NCBI GenBank assembly: GCA_033002965.1
Contig: JAURVB010001711.1
Span: forward strand, 1 to 64,000
DNA length: 64,000 nt
From: Piper betle
Lineage: Eukaryota; Streptophyta; Magnoliopsida; Piperales; Piperaceae
Direction: 5' to 3'
Shown here piece by piece: positions 34,365 through 46,040 of the stretch. How positions within the stretch are numbered: position 1 is the stretch's first letter; each line of letters begins with the position of its first letter. The position numbers and the translations under genes were made by a program. The notes beneath the pieces were generated by a model that did no database searches, was not told where the DNA came from, and saw only the letters and a list, made by a program, of their open reading frames with translations.

Positions 34365-37300
34365 TAAAAATGAAATAAAATCCATTAAAAACCTTAAAAA
34401 CTAGACACAATTAAACACATAAAATTAGTAAAAATATAACTATATCACAGACTTATCGTACACCCCAAACTTACCATTGTGTTGGTCCTTGTAAAAAATA
34501 AAAATAAAACAATTGATAAATCAACAATGAAGTTAATTTTGACAACCAACTCTCAATAATTATATGGTTTACCCAAATCAATCTCATGCATAATCTTAGC
34601 AAACATTCTAATACCTCAATCCGAATCCAGTAACCTAAAGTCAAGCATCAACTCAGTTGTATAGCTTGCTATCAAGAGTATTCTCAATTAGTCGCGAGTA
34701 AAATTAAAAACTATTCTTATTTAATTGTAAAATATTCTTACATTAATATATTCAATTTTTTACATAAATTTAAAGTATCCTATAGATACATTTTAGCTGT
34801 TATTTATTAATTAGTTGGTTCAAAGTTAATTTTGTTTATTTTAAAAATGTTAAACCAAAGATCATAAGGCCACATTTTAAATGACTATAATTGCCTACTA
34901 CTATTTGTAATTATACTATAAGAATTTCCACAATAATAAATAATAATAATAACGATAAAATTTTTAAATTAAGTAAATATTAATTGTCTACAGAGTTATT
35001 TTATGGTTATAATCAACCATGAAGTAAGAAAAATTGAAGAAAAAAGAACTTTAATGTTTTAATATAAGGTGGTTGATGACGATGGAGGTCTAAGGTGGTG
35101 ACAAAACTAGCTTTCGGAGAAAATTAATAAAAATGCTATAAAAACCTTTGAAAACATAAAAAATTAGATACAATTAAACACTTAAAACTAGTAAAAATAT
35201 AAATATATCACAGACTTATCGTACACCCCAAACTTACCATTTTGTTGGTCCTTGTGAAAAATAAAAATAAAACAATTGATAAATCAACAATGAAATTAAT
35301 TTTGAAACCAACTCTCAATAATTATATGATTTAACCAAATCAATCTCATGTATAATCTCAGCAAACATTCTAATAGTTCAATCCGAATCCAAACATAAGT
35401 AACTTAAAGTCATGCATCAACTCAGTTGTAGATCTTACTATAAAGAGTATTCTTAATTAGTCGTGTGTAAAATTAACAACTATTCTTATTTGATTGTATA
35501 GTATTCTTACATTAACATATTTAATTTTTTACATAAATTCAAAGTATCATACAAATACATATTAGCTGTTATTTATTAGTTGGTTGGTTCAAAGTCAATT
35601 TTTTTATTTTAAAAATGTTAAACCAAAGATCATAAGGCCTAATTTTAAATAACTATAATTGCCTACTACTATTTGTAATCATACTCTAAAATTTCCACAA
35701 TAATAAATAATAATAATAACAATAAAAGTTTTAAATTAAGTAAATATTAATTGTTTACAGAGTTATTTTATAGTTATAATCAATCATGAAGTAAGAAAAA
35801 TTAAAGAAAAAGAACTTTAAAGTTTTAATATAAGGTGATTGATGACGATGGAGGTCTAAGGTGGTGACAGAACTAGCTTCCGGAGAAAATTAATTAAAAT
35901 GCTATAAAAATCTTTGAAAACCTTAAAAATTAGACTCAATTAAATACTTAAAACTAGTAAAAATATAACTATATCCTAGACTCATCGTACACCCCAAACT
36001 TACCATTTTGTTGGTCCTTGTGAAAAATAAAAATAAAATAATTGATAAATCAACAATGAAATTAATTTTGACAACCGACTCTCAATAAGTATATGATTTA
36101 ACAAAATCAATCTCATGTATAATCTCAGCAAACATTCTAATAGCTCAATCCGAATCCAAACATAAGTAACCTAAAGTCATGCATCAACTTAGTTGTTGAT
36201 CTTACTATAAAGAGTATTTTAAATTAGTTGCGCGTAAAATTAACAACTATTCTTATTTGATTGTATAGTATTCTTACATTAACATATTTAATTTTTTACA
36301 TAAATTCAAAGTATCCTACAAATACATCTTAGCTGTTATTTATTAGTTGGTTGGTTCAAAGTCAATTTTGTTTATTTTAAAAATGTTAAACCAAAGATCA
36401 TAAGGCCTAATTTTAAATGACTATAATTGCCCACTACTATTTGTAATCATACTCTAAAATTTCCACAATAATAAATAATAATAATAACGATAAAAGTTTT
36501 AAATTAAGTAAATATTAATTGTTTACCGAGTTATTTTATGGTTGTAATCAACCATGAAGAAAGAAAAATTAAAGAAAAAAGAACGTTAATGTTTTAATGT
36601 AAGGTGGTTGATGACGATGGAGGTCTAAGGTGGTGACAGAACTAGCTTCCGGAGAAAATTAATAAAAATACTATAAAAACCTTTGAAAACCTCAAAAATT
36701 AGACACAATTAAACACTTAAAACTAGTAAAAATATAACTATATCACAGACTCATCGTACACCCCAAACTTACCATTTTGTTGGTCCTTGTGAAAAATAAA
36801 AATAAAACAATTGATAAATCAACAATGAAATTAATTTTGACAACCAACTCTCAATAATTATATGATTTAACCAAATCAATCTCATGTATAATCTCAGCAA
36901 ACATTCTAATAGCTCAATCCGAATCCAAACATAAGTAACCTAAAGTCATGCATCAACTCAGTTGTAGATCTTACTATAAAGAGTATTCTTAATTAGTCGT
37001 GTGTAAAATTAACAACTATTCTTATTTGATTGTATAGTATTCTTACATTAACATATTTAATTTTTTACATAAATTCAAAGTATCATACAAATACATCTTA
37101 GCTGTTATTTATTAGTTGGTTGGTTCAAAGTCAATTTTGTTTATTTTAAAAATGTTAAACCAAAGATCATAAGGCCTAATTTTAAATGACTATAATTGCC
37201 TACTACTATTTGTAATCATACTCTAAAATTTCCACAATAATAAATAATAATAATAACAATAAAATTTTTAAATTAAGTAAATATTAATTGTTTACAGAGT

Positions 37301-39468
37301 TATTTTATAGTTATAATCAATCATGAAGTAAGAAAAATTAAAGAAAAAAGAACTTTAATGTTTTAATATAAGGTGGTTGATGATGATGGAGGTCTAAGGT
37401 GGTGACAGAACTAGCTTCCGGAGAAAATTAATTAAAATGCTATAAAAACCTTTGAAAACCTTAAAAATTAGACACAATTAAATACTTAAAACTATTAAAA
37501 ATATAACTATATCTTAGACTCATCGTACACCCCAAACTTACCATTTTGTTGGTCCTTGTGAAAAATAAAATAAAATAATTGATAAATCAACAATGAAATT
37601 AATTTTGACAACCGACTCTCAATAATTATATGATTTAACAAAATCAATCTCATGTATAATCTCAGCAAACATTCTAATAGCTCAATCCGAATCCAAACAT
37701 AATTAACCTGAAGTCATGCATCAACTCAGTTGTAGATCTTACTATAAAGAGTATTCTTAAATTAGTTGCGCGTAAAATTAACAACTATTCTTATTTGATT
37801 GTATAGTATTCTTACATTACCATATTTAATTTTTTACATAAATTCAAAGTATCCTACAAATACATCTTAGCTGTTATTTATTAGTTAGTTGGTTCAAAGT
37901 TAATTTTGTTTATTTTAAAAATGTTAAACAAAAGATCATAAGGCCTAATTTTAAATGACTATAATTGCCCACTACTATTTGTAATCATACTCTAAAATTT
38001 CCACAATAATAAATAATAATAATAATGATAAAATTTTTAAATTAAGTAAATATTAATTGTTTACAGAGTTATTTTATGGTTATAATCAACCACGAAGCAA
38101 GAAAATTAAACTAAAAAGAACTTTAATGTTTTAATGTAAAGTTGTTGATAACGATGGAGGGTGGTGACAGGGTTAGTTTTCGAAGAAAATTAATAAAAAT
38201 GCCATAAAAACCTTTGAAAACCTAAAAAATTAGGCATAATTAAACACTTAAAACTAGTAAAAATATATTTATATCACAGACTCATCGTACACCCAAGACT
38301 TACCATTTTCTTGGTCCTTGTGAAAAATAAAAATAAAACAATTGATAAATCAACAATGAGATTAATTTTAACAACCAACTCTCAATAATTGTATAATTTA
38401 ACCAATTCAATCTACTGTATAATCTCAGCAAACATTCTAATAGCTCAATCCGAATCCAAACATAATTAACCTGAAGTCATGCGTCAACTCAGTTGTAGAT
38501 CTTAATATAAAGAATATTATTAATTAGTAGAGAGTAAAATTAACAACCATTCTTATTTGATTGTATAGTATTCTTACATTACCATATTCAATTTTTTATA
38601 TAAATTCAAAGTTAGCTGTTATTTATTAGTTAGTTGGTTCAAAGTTAATTTTGTTTATTTTAAAAATGTTAAACGAAAGATCATAAGGCCTAATTTTAAA
38701 TGACTATAATTGCCTACTACTATTTGTAATCATGATCTGAAATTTCCAAAATAATAAATAATAATAAAAATAACGATAAAATTTTTAAATTAAGTAAATA
38801 TTAATTTTTTACAGAGTTTTTCTATTGTTATAATCAACCTAAGAAAAATTGAAGAAAAAAAGAACTTTAATATTTTAACGTAGGGTGGTTGATGATGATC
38901 GAAGTCGAAGGTGGTGACAGCTTCTGAAGAAAATTAATAAAAATGTTATAAAAACCTTAAAAATTAGACACAATTAAACACTTAAAACTAGTAAAAATAA
39001 AACTATATCACAGGCTCATCGTACACCGAAAACTTACTATTTTGTTGGTCCTTGTAAAAAAAAAAATTGATAAATCAACAATGAAATTAATTTTCACAAC
39101 CAACTGTAAATAATTATATAATTTAACCAAATCAATCTCATCTACAATATCAGCAAACATTTTAATAGCTCAATCCGAATCAAACGCCTGAAGTTAAGCG
39201 TCAACTCAGTTGTAGATCTTATTATTATGAGTATTCTCAATTAGTCGTGAGTAAAATTAACAACTATTCTTATTTGATTATATAGTATTCTTACATTAAC
39301 ATATTCAATTTTTTACATAAATTCAAAATATCTTACAAATACATCTTAGCTGTTATTTATTAGTTAGTTGGTTCAAAGTTAATTTTGTTTATTTTAAAAA
39401 TGTTAAATAAAAGATCATAAGGCTTAATTTTAAATGACTATAATTGCCAACTACTATTTGTAATCATA
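34365..39468 (+). repeat. tandem array, ~765-bp monomer, 6.7 copies, dimeric higher order
   Basis: The landmark CACCCCAAACTTACCAT (or variants) recurs at 34461, 35224, 35990, 36759, 37528, 38290 and 39024, a period of 762-769 bp except the last (734). Each monomer carries GGTTGATGACGATGGAGGT-type and AACCAAAGATCATAAGGC-type blocks. Inner copies are nearly identical; the outer ones are more diverged. Copies 2 and 4 share variants, as do copies 3 and 5. No coding capacity in any frame. Confidence 0.95.
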
Positions 39469-39653
39469 AGAAAAAGATAAAATTACAATTTAAATTATTG
39501 TTGTCAATAGGAGACTAATTCTCTTGGTAATAAATTAATGGTACTTTTATAAATAGGCCAGTAATATTATAAAATAATTAGAAACATAAAATAAAAGATA
39601 ATATTATAAAAATTTTTAAAATTCGTACAGACATTCTAGGTAAGATAGGATTT

Positions 39654-39699
<46 letters not shown>

Positions 39700-40045
39700 A
39701 TACACACACACACCAAGATAATATGACTATGGATATGTATAATATATACCTAAGTTATATATATACACACCAAGTATATATATAGATGGGTGTATATATA
39801 TATACCTAAGTTACGAAGATATGGATATATACAATATATAGTTACCAAGATATATCCGGACATATATATCTGTCAATGCTCACGTCTCTTCTTCTCTAAG
39901 TCGACTTGCGTTGTATCGACGATATTAATAGAGGAGTTGAAGAGCGGAGATGAGGATTTTATTGTTGACAACAACAACGTAGCCATGGAGCAGCAGCAAT
40001 TATGAATTGGATGAATTGGATCAATGTGTAAGCCTTCTTGAGTTG
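39469..40045. promoter_or_regulatory. upstream region of PUF gene with long TA microsatellite
   Basis: A TA run of about 40 bases at 39657-39697 is followed by ATAT/CACACA-rich sequence to 39870. This is the likely promoter and leader of the PUF gene. An upstream ATG at 39985 opens a six-codon frame that stops at 40004. Confidence 0.6.
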
Positions 40046-41878
40046 ATGACCGCCAACGACTCTGGAGTTGTTCTTCCTCCTCCTCCAAGGACCTCTCCTG
40101 GTACTGCATACCTTACCAGATATGGTGGCCTTGAATCAAGATTTGGCAATCTTACGCTCCAACCACAACTGCAGAACAATACTTCTCTTGATGAATACCC
40201 TCTCCCTGATCTTGGAGTTGCACCATCTCCGATGCCAACGCCGGCAAGAAACTATCCAAGTAAGAATTCGATAACCTACTTAATTACTGCAGTTTTGATT
40301 TTAGTATCTTTAAAGTATATGTTGTTTTTGATAATTACGTTCTCTATGATTGTTATTATTTGGATTTTTTGCATATCATACTGCAGTTTAGATTTTAGCA
40401 TCTTGAAGTATGTAAATGGATAGCAAGTTCATCAAGCTCCAATTTATCCTTCTTGTTGTTTGGGTTTTTGCAGTTCATAGGGAAGAGATCAGTTTGCAGG
40501 CCCGAATAGTTGCTCTTGCTATGAACAATCAGACCTCAGATATGCTGCAAGAGTTGATGGAAGAGTTGAAGCTCAAAGACCAAGAGCAATGGGAATTGAT
40601 ATACAAATCAATACTTGAGTATCTTGAGAAGGTCATGACAGATGAGTTTGGATGCCAAGTTTTCAGAAAGATGTTGGGTTTATGCGACCGTTCTGAAATT
40701 GAAATAGTGGTTCTCGGAATCCGACGATGGCCAAATGGAATCATAGTGCAGGTTGCCAACAATCAATATGGGTAAGCTTCTTTTTGATTGTTGATCATGT
40801 TCTTTCAACGATGTGTTCACAAGAACGCGGAAATCATGTTTATTTTTACTTGGGTTTGCATGATGATATGACAGGAAAGGATGTCTTGAAGAACTTGTTG
40901 GGAAGATAAAGAGAAACCAAAATCTTATTCAACTCTTTCTGGGTTTGATTCTCGAATCCGATTACATCAATATCTTCACCCATCCCAACGGCTGCTCTGT
41001 GATCAAACACTGTTTGACCAATTTTGATTACCGAATGAGTCGTGTAATTTACTTTCATCGTTTTCTTTTTTGGTTCTTTCAAACTTTGGTATTCATACCA
41101 CGGAACTAAACATATTAATTGGCTTTCAGATTCTATACACCATCATTGAAATAAAGTACTCGGAATTGGCTCCTAGGTCTCATGCTTATATGTTGATCAT
41201 GGTTGCTATGACCAAATCAAGAACTCCGCATAGAGAGTTCTTACTAAACTTGGCTGCTGTGAATTCGTTATATCTTTCCGTGCACCAATTTGGGTAAGGC
41301 TTGATGACCAACATACATATGCCAAGCTAAGTAAAAGCCTAAACTTTTCACACTGTTTTTTTACATTGTTTTGCAGGAACTTTATTCTTCAATATGCTAT
41401 AAAGAACGGTGGCTCTACCATTCTAGATGTTGTATGTAATAATCTGAAAGCATTCTATGATCTTGTAGCCATGGATAAGCATGGAAGCCATGTTATGGAG
41501 GTACTGTTGAACACTCCAAAGATGGAAGAGATAGTAATTCAACTATTGGATCTAGATTGTATGCTGAAGTTGGCTCAAGACCAGTATGGCAACTATGTTG
41601 TGCAGCGACTTTTGAAGAAGATCCAGGTCTCTCCTTTCTCTTCTCCACATCCATGCTATATTCTACATTTTTAAGATTTACCCATTTAAGAGGATGCATG
41701 TTCATACAACTGAGAGGATGAATTGCATTTTGTATCGCAGAGGAATTATGTTCTTGGGCAGAGAGTATGTATTGCACTTGAGACACTCAACGACACAACC
41801 TCATTCAACCAGTATGGAAGAAATGTCCAAAAGGAGTTGAAAAAATTGCGTGCAAGAGTTGGGCGTCGTTGGCTTTAG
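40046..41878 (+). CDS. Pumilio/PUF RNA-binding protein, short form
   Basis: PUF proteins bind UGU-containing sites in mRNA 3' UTRs and repress translation or promote decay. Exons: 40046-40259, 40474-40771, 40875-41043, 41130-41293, 41377-41626, 41741-41878; all join in frame, 410 residues from the first in-frame Met. The same frame is open upstream to 39983 (ELDELDQCVSLLEL) but has no earlier ATG, so the true N-terminus is uncertain. Repeats: DEFGCQVFRK, NQYGKGCLEEL, HPNGCSVIKHCL, a degenerate stretch (PRSHAYMLIMVAM), HQFGNFILQYA, DKHGSHVMEVL, DQYGNYVVQRL and a terminal NQYGRNVQKEL cap. The three repeats N..Q, S..E, N..Q match the residues that read U-G-U in canonical Pumilio. It resembles the APUM12-type group but is shorter than the ~600 residues of such proteins. 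Confidence 0.85.
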
Positions 41879-43363
41879 ACATGTTTAGCTGTTGTTTTTT
41901 TCATGTTGACAGTATAATTTGAGTGGGCCGATATACATCATATACGTAGGAATTGATAGAATTAGGTGAATAGTTGAAAGTTGAGGGGTGATATATAGGA
42001 TTGTGCGCGTGAATATTTGTAAGTCTTTTTAGGAGGCATTTTTATTATATTTTTTAGATTTTTTTTATTTTGATTGATTCTCGTAATTTTAATTTAAAAT
42101 TAATATTGAGTTTCTTTTTTATTGGTAAGAGTATATTAATTATATTTAGGGCACGACTAAGGGAGAACTTGCTTGATTTAGGCGTGGCCAAAATTTTTCC
42201 AACAAAAAATATTTGGCTGTAAGGATTATAATTTTAATATTTTCATCTATTTTATTGTGACAAAAGATTCTCGTTTGATGTGAAAAACGCCGGTATCAAT
42301 AATAGAATTAATGTAGAGTCTTTAAAATTATAATTTTCCATTTTTACCCTCTAATTGTTGCCTCGTACCAATCTCCGAACTTGTTACCGAGGAGGCCATT
42401 TTCGTAAAATGGATCGAAAATGTGAATTTGGAGCCGTCCACCAAAACTAGCCGCGCTCCATCTCTTCCCGCGCAGTTTTGAAAGCCACGAAAACCTCTCT
42501 TTCCCTCCCATTGCCTTCCAAAATCTTTCATTGTCTCCCCTCCTCCCTCGCATCTGTTCACAAAGTAAGCTCCTTTCTTCTTCTTTTCAATGTGGGTGGT
42601 ATGCATTTGTCCCACACATTTTGTGTTCGAAAATGCGGGCTTGGGTATGCATGCTGGTGGTTTTTCATGTGTTAATTAAGCCATTAGTTTTGATGGGTTG
42701 TTGTACTTGTGCTATCATGTCGTCTTGTTTGATAAGGTGTCTTTGGGGAAGTTTTCTTGTTATGTTGTCACAAATTTGATGTGAAGTATGCATTTATTTG
42801 AAACATTTGCCTTTGAAAATGCGAATGTGGGTATGTAAATGGGTGGTCTTACATGTATTAAGATGGTAGTTTTGATGGATTTTTGTGCTTAGTTATTTAT
42901 TGTTGGCTTCTTGGTCACCCTTCTTGAGATCAGTGTCTTCGGAACATCTTACTTTTTTCTCTCGTAAATTTGGTGTGGGTATGCATTTATTTTGATATAT
43001 TTGCCTTTGAACATTTGCGTTTTTATATATTATCAGTGGATTTTAATGTGTTAAGCTTGTAATCTTGATAGGTTGTTACTTCTGCTATCATGGTAAACCT
43101 GTTCGAAATGAGTTTTATGGGTTGTACTTACTTTTTATTTTTTCTCACAAATTTGATGTGGGTATGGATTTATTTGATGCATTTGTGTTTGAAAAATCAG
43201 ATTTTCTTGTGTGCAGACCAGTGGTTTTGTTGGATTGTTTCCTTCTTCTATCATGTCCATCCTATTTGAGATAAACATCATTGAGGAAATTCAATGCTAA
43301 CATTTTGATTGACTGAATGCTTTTGTTCTTTCTTGGTTTGTCAAGGGCTAGACAAGAAGAAAG
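41879..43363 (+). promoter_or_regulatory. PUF 3' flank and H2A.Z promoter / leader intron
   Basis: The H2A.Z leader probably includes about 42480-42564 (CTTTCCCTCCC-type pyrimidine tracts) with a donor GTAAGC at 42565, and an acceptor just before the start codon near 43346. The long T-rich stretch between has TTTGAAAATGCG-type words repeated two or three times (42620, 42810, 43180), as in a leader intron. The transcription start is not certain. Confidence 0.45.
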
Positions 43364-44380
43364 ATGGCAGGAAAGGGCGGCAAGGGGCTTGTGGCTGGGA
43401 AGACGACTGTGAACAAGGATAAGGAGAAGAAGAAGGCCGTCTCCAAGTCCTCTCGTGCGGGTCTCCAGGTAACTGTTTGCTCTTCCCACTTCCTGTCTTA
43501 ATTCATACAGAAATGGCCGAATTTATAAAGTTGGAGTTGATCTATGTCATGGGTAGCTGTCATATTTGAAGCATGGTCATGATTTTTTGTTTCTGTGGTG
43601 CCTTGGTTCCTGGCTGCTATAAATTTTCTGGTTTGATCTTTTCATCAATTATTTGAAATATATAGTTGCATGAATTGGAATTGTTCAAGTGAAAGAACAC
43701 TGAACGTACAGATTTAACCAAATGCATTTTAAATAAGGCTAATCTTAGTTGAATCAGCTGATTTATGCAGCCATGACTGAAAACAATTAACTTGAGTGGG
43801 TTAGATTCACCAAATTAACAAATTTACTAGCTCAAATTTTGGTTTGCATCTGAATTAAATGTTCATTTACTCCCGGTGAAAGTGGTTCTTTCCATTGCAT
43901 TTAAATCAATCTTAAGCAAGTCAAATCCTGGTTGAATTAGCTGATTTATGCAACTATGATTGAAAACAATCAATTTGAGCTGGATTCACCAAAGTAAGAA
44001 ATATAATAGCTTTTACGACATTTTGGTTTGCAACTAAAGCTAATAGTTGGTTATGTTCATCCAATTGCATTCATTATTTCCAGTTTCCAGTGGGTCGAAT
44101 TCATCGCCACCTGAAGTCAAGAATTGCAGCCCATGGCCGTGTTGGTGCGACAGCTGCCGTCTACTCTGCAGCAATTCTCGAGTACCTAACTGCCGAAGTC
44201 CTTGAGCTTGCCGGAAATGCAAGCAAAGATTTGAAGGTGAAGAGGATCACACCGAGGCATCTTCAACTGGCCATCCGAGGGGATGAAGAATTGGACACTC
44301 TGATTAAAGGCACCATCGCCGGGGGTGGTGTCATCCCCCACATTCACAAGTCCCTCATCAACAAGTCCTCCAAGGAGTAG
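43364..44380 (+). CDS. histone H2A.Z variant
   Basis: H2A.Z replaces H2A in nucleosomes beside transcription starts, deposited by the SWR1 complex. Two coding exons, 43364-43468 and 44084-44380, give 133 residues, the usual plant H2A.Z size. The Lys/Gly-rich tail (MAGKGGKGL) leads to [20 protein letters not shown], then [40 protein letters not shown], the acidic patch GDEELDTLI and the H2A.Z-type C-terminus [16 protein letters not shown]. It lacks the SQE motif of H2A.X and the SPKK tail of H2A.W. The splice junction after LQ is GT-AG. Closest relatives by recall are Arabidopsis HTA9/HTA11. Confidence 0.96.
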
Positions 44381-45890
44381 TGAAACACTAACTGACACCA
44401 GTCTCTTCCACTTTGGTTGGTATTGCAGCTGTTTGTGTTAGCTAATATGTTGTGTTTGTTTTCTGGGTTTTTAGCTTTTGTCATGTTTGAATCTTATCTA
44501 TGATTGTCTAGGGAAGAACTGCACTGTGTTGCTTGGTCATGTAATGTATGTATGACTCTTTGAAATTCCGAATTTGTTGTCAGTGGATGGTGCATTTTCA
44601 TTCTTTGTTCTGGTTTCTTCAGAGGCTTTTTTGCATTCAATCAACCTCTAATCTACTAGTTTCATAGTGAAGTTTTGTGGGTGGTTTGCAGTTTTCCATT
44701 ATTCTCTCTGCTCAATTATATCCAATCCCTGATAAAGATGCTTATGTTCATATCTGAGTTGGGTAAGAACTAAGAGCTGTGATTATTATCTGCAATCCCG
44801 GATAAGCATCTTCTTCTTCTTTTTTCCTGAGTTAAACTTGCTGGAATTGTATTTTATATTTGTTAAGATCAGACTGAAGTATTAAATATATGAAATCTGA
44901 ATAAAGACTTAAACAAGACTTTACCTGAAACCTTAGTTTATCATTTAAATTTATCATGTAACATCGTCCTCTTGCTAGAGTCAAATTCATCGGCTTCGAA
45001 ATCTCAAAGGATAGTTTTAAATAGTTATATTAGCTAGTCCGACCCGTATTACCCCTCTAAATAGTTTGATTTGTAATTATCAACATATTTAGTTCATATA
45101 AGTTATACATTAAAAATTGGTTTTTAAATCAAGATATCTCAAAATAACATAATTATGAGTAATATTTATATATGTAATCGTGTATATTCCTATATTTAAA
45201 AAATTAGTAAAATATCATAGGTATTGAAATGGCAAAATTTCTTTTTAAAAATAGACAAAATTTTCAACTTATACACACGTAGTTATTTTTAAAATTTTTA
45301 TATCAATTATGATCAAATCTTATTAATTTTTATTTAATCACAAAAATGCATACAAAAATATCATTTTACTAAAAACAAGGTACATAATGGAAAAAATATA
45401 TAATGTTTACTAATTTCGTATATAAAAATAAAAAAAGGCAATAAATAGGTTATAAAATTATATTATTGATAAGTTATCAATTATTAGTAACTAATAAGCA
45501 ATTAAATTGTACATCGATGAGAAGGTTGTTATATCAGGTACTTTTATAATATATTTACTATAACAAATCTAATTCCAATATATACAGAGTAGTTTAATAT
45601 CTTGTTAATTGTTATAAGAATTGTATATTATTATATTAAATTGAGTCAAGATTGAGTCGAGTTTAATAAATAAATCGACGTAAAATTTACCTAATAATCA
45701 GCTTTTTAACATAAAGATTAATCCCTATCAAATAAAATAATATTTTATATTTTATCAATTCAATCTTTGGTGGAGGCCCCACTTTGTGGCCGTCAAAACT
45801 CGTCGCCTCCAAACAAAAAAAAAAAAAAAAAGTCGCCACCTTTATCTCCGGCCCCAATTCCGCCGCCGGTAAGCGAAGGTGGAGCCGACG
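44381..45890. other. H2A.Z 3' flank, AT-rich spacer and bZIP promoter
   Basis: 44381-44640 is probably H2A.Z 3' UTR. 44880-45770 is AT-rich without genes. A 17-base A run lies at about 45815-45831, followed by a GC-rich leader to the bZIP start codon. Confidence 0.5.
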
Positions 45891-45950
45891 ATGGACAGGG
45901 TATTCTCGGTGGAGGAGATCGCCGACCCGTTCTGGCCCCCGCAGTCCCCG

Positions 45951-46040
<90 letters not shown>

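Noticed and set aside
34365..39468. CRISPR-like or gene-family array
   Set aside because: Monomers are ~765 bp with no short spaced repeats and no open frames; this is a eukaryotic tandem repeat.
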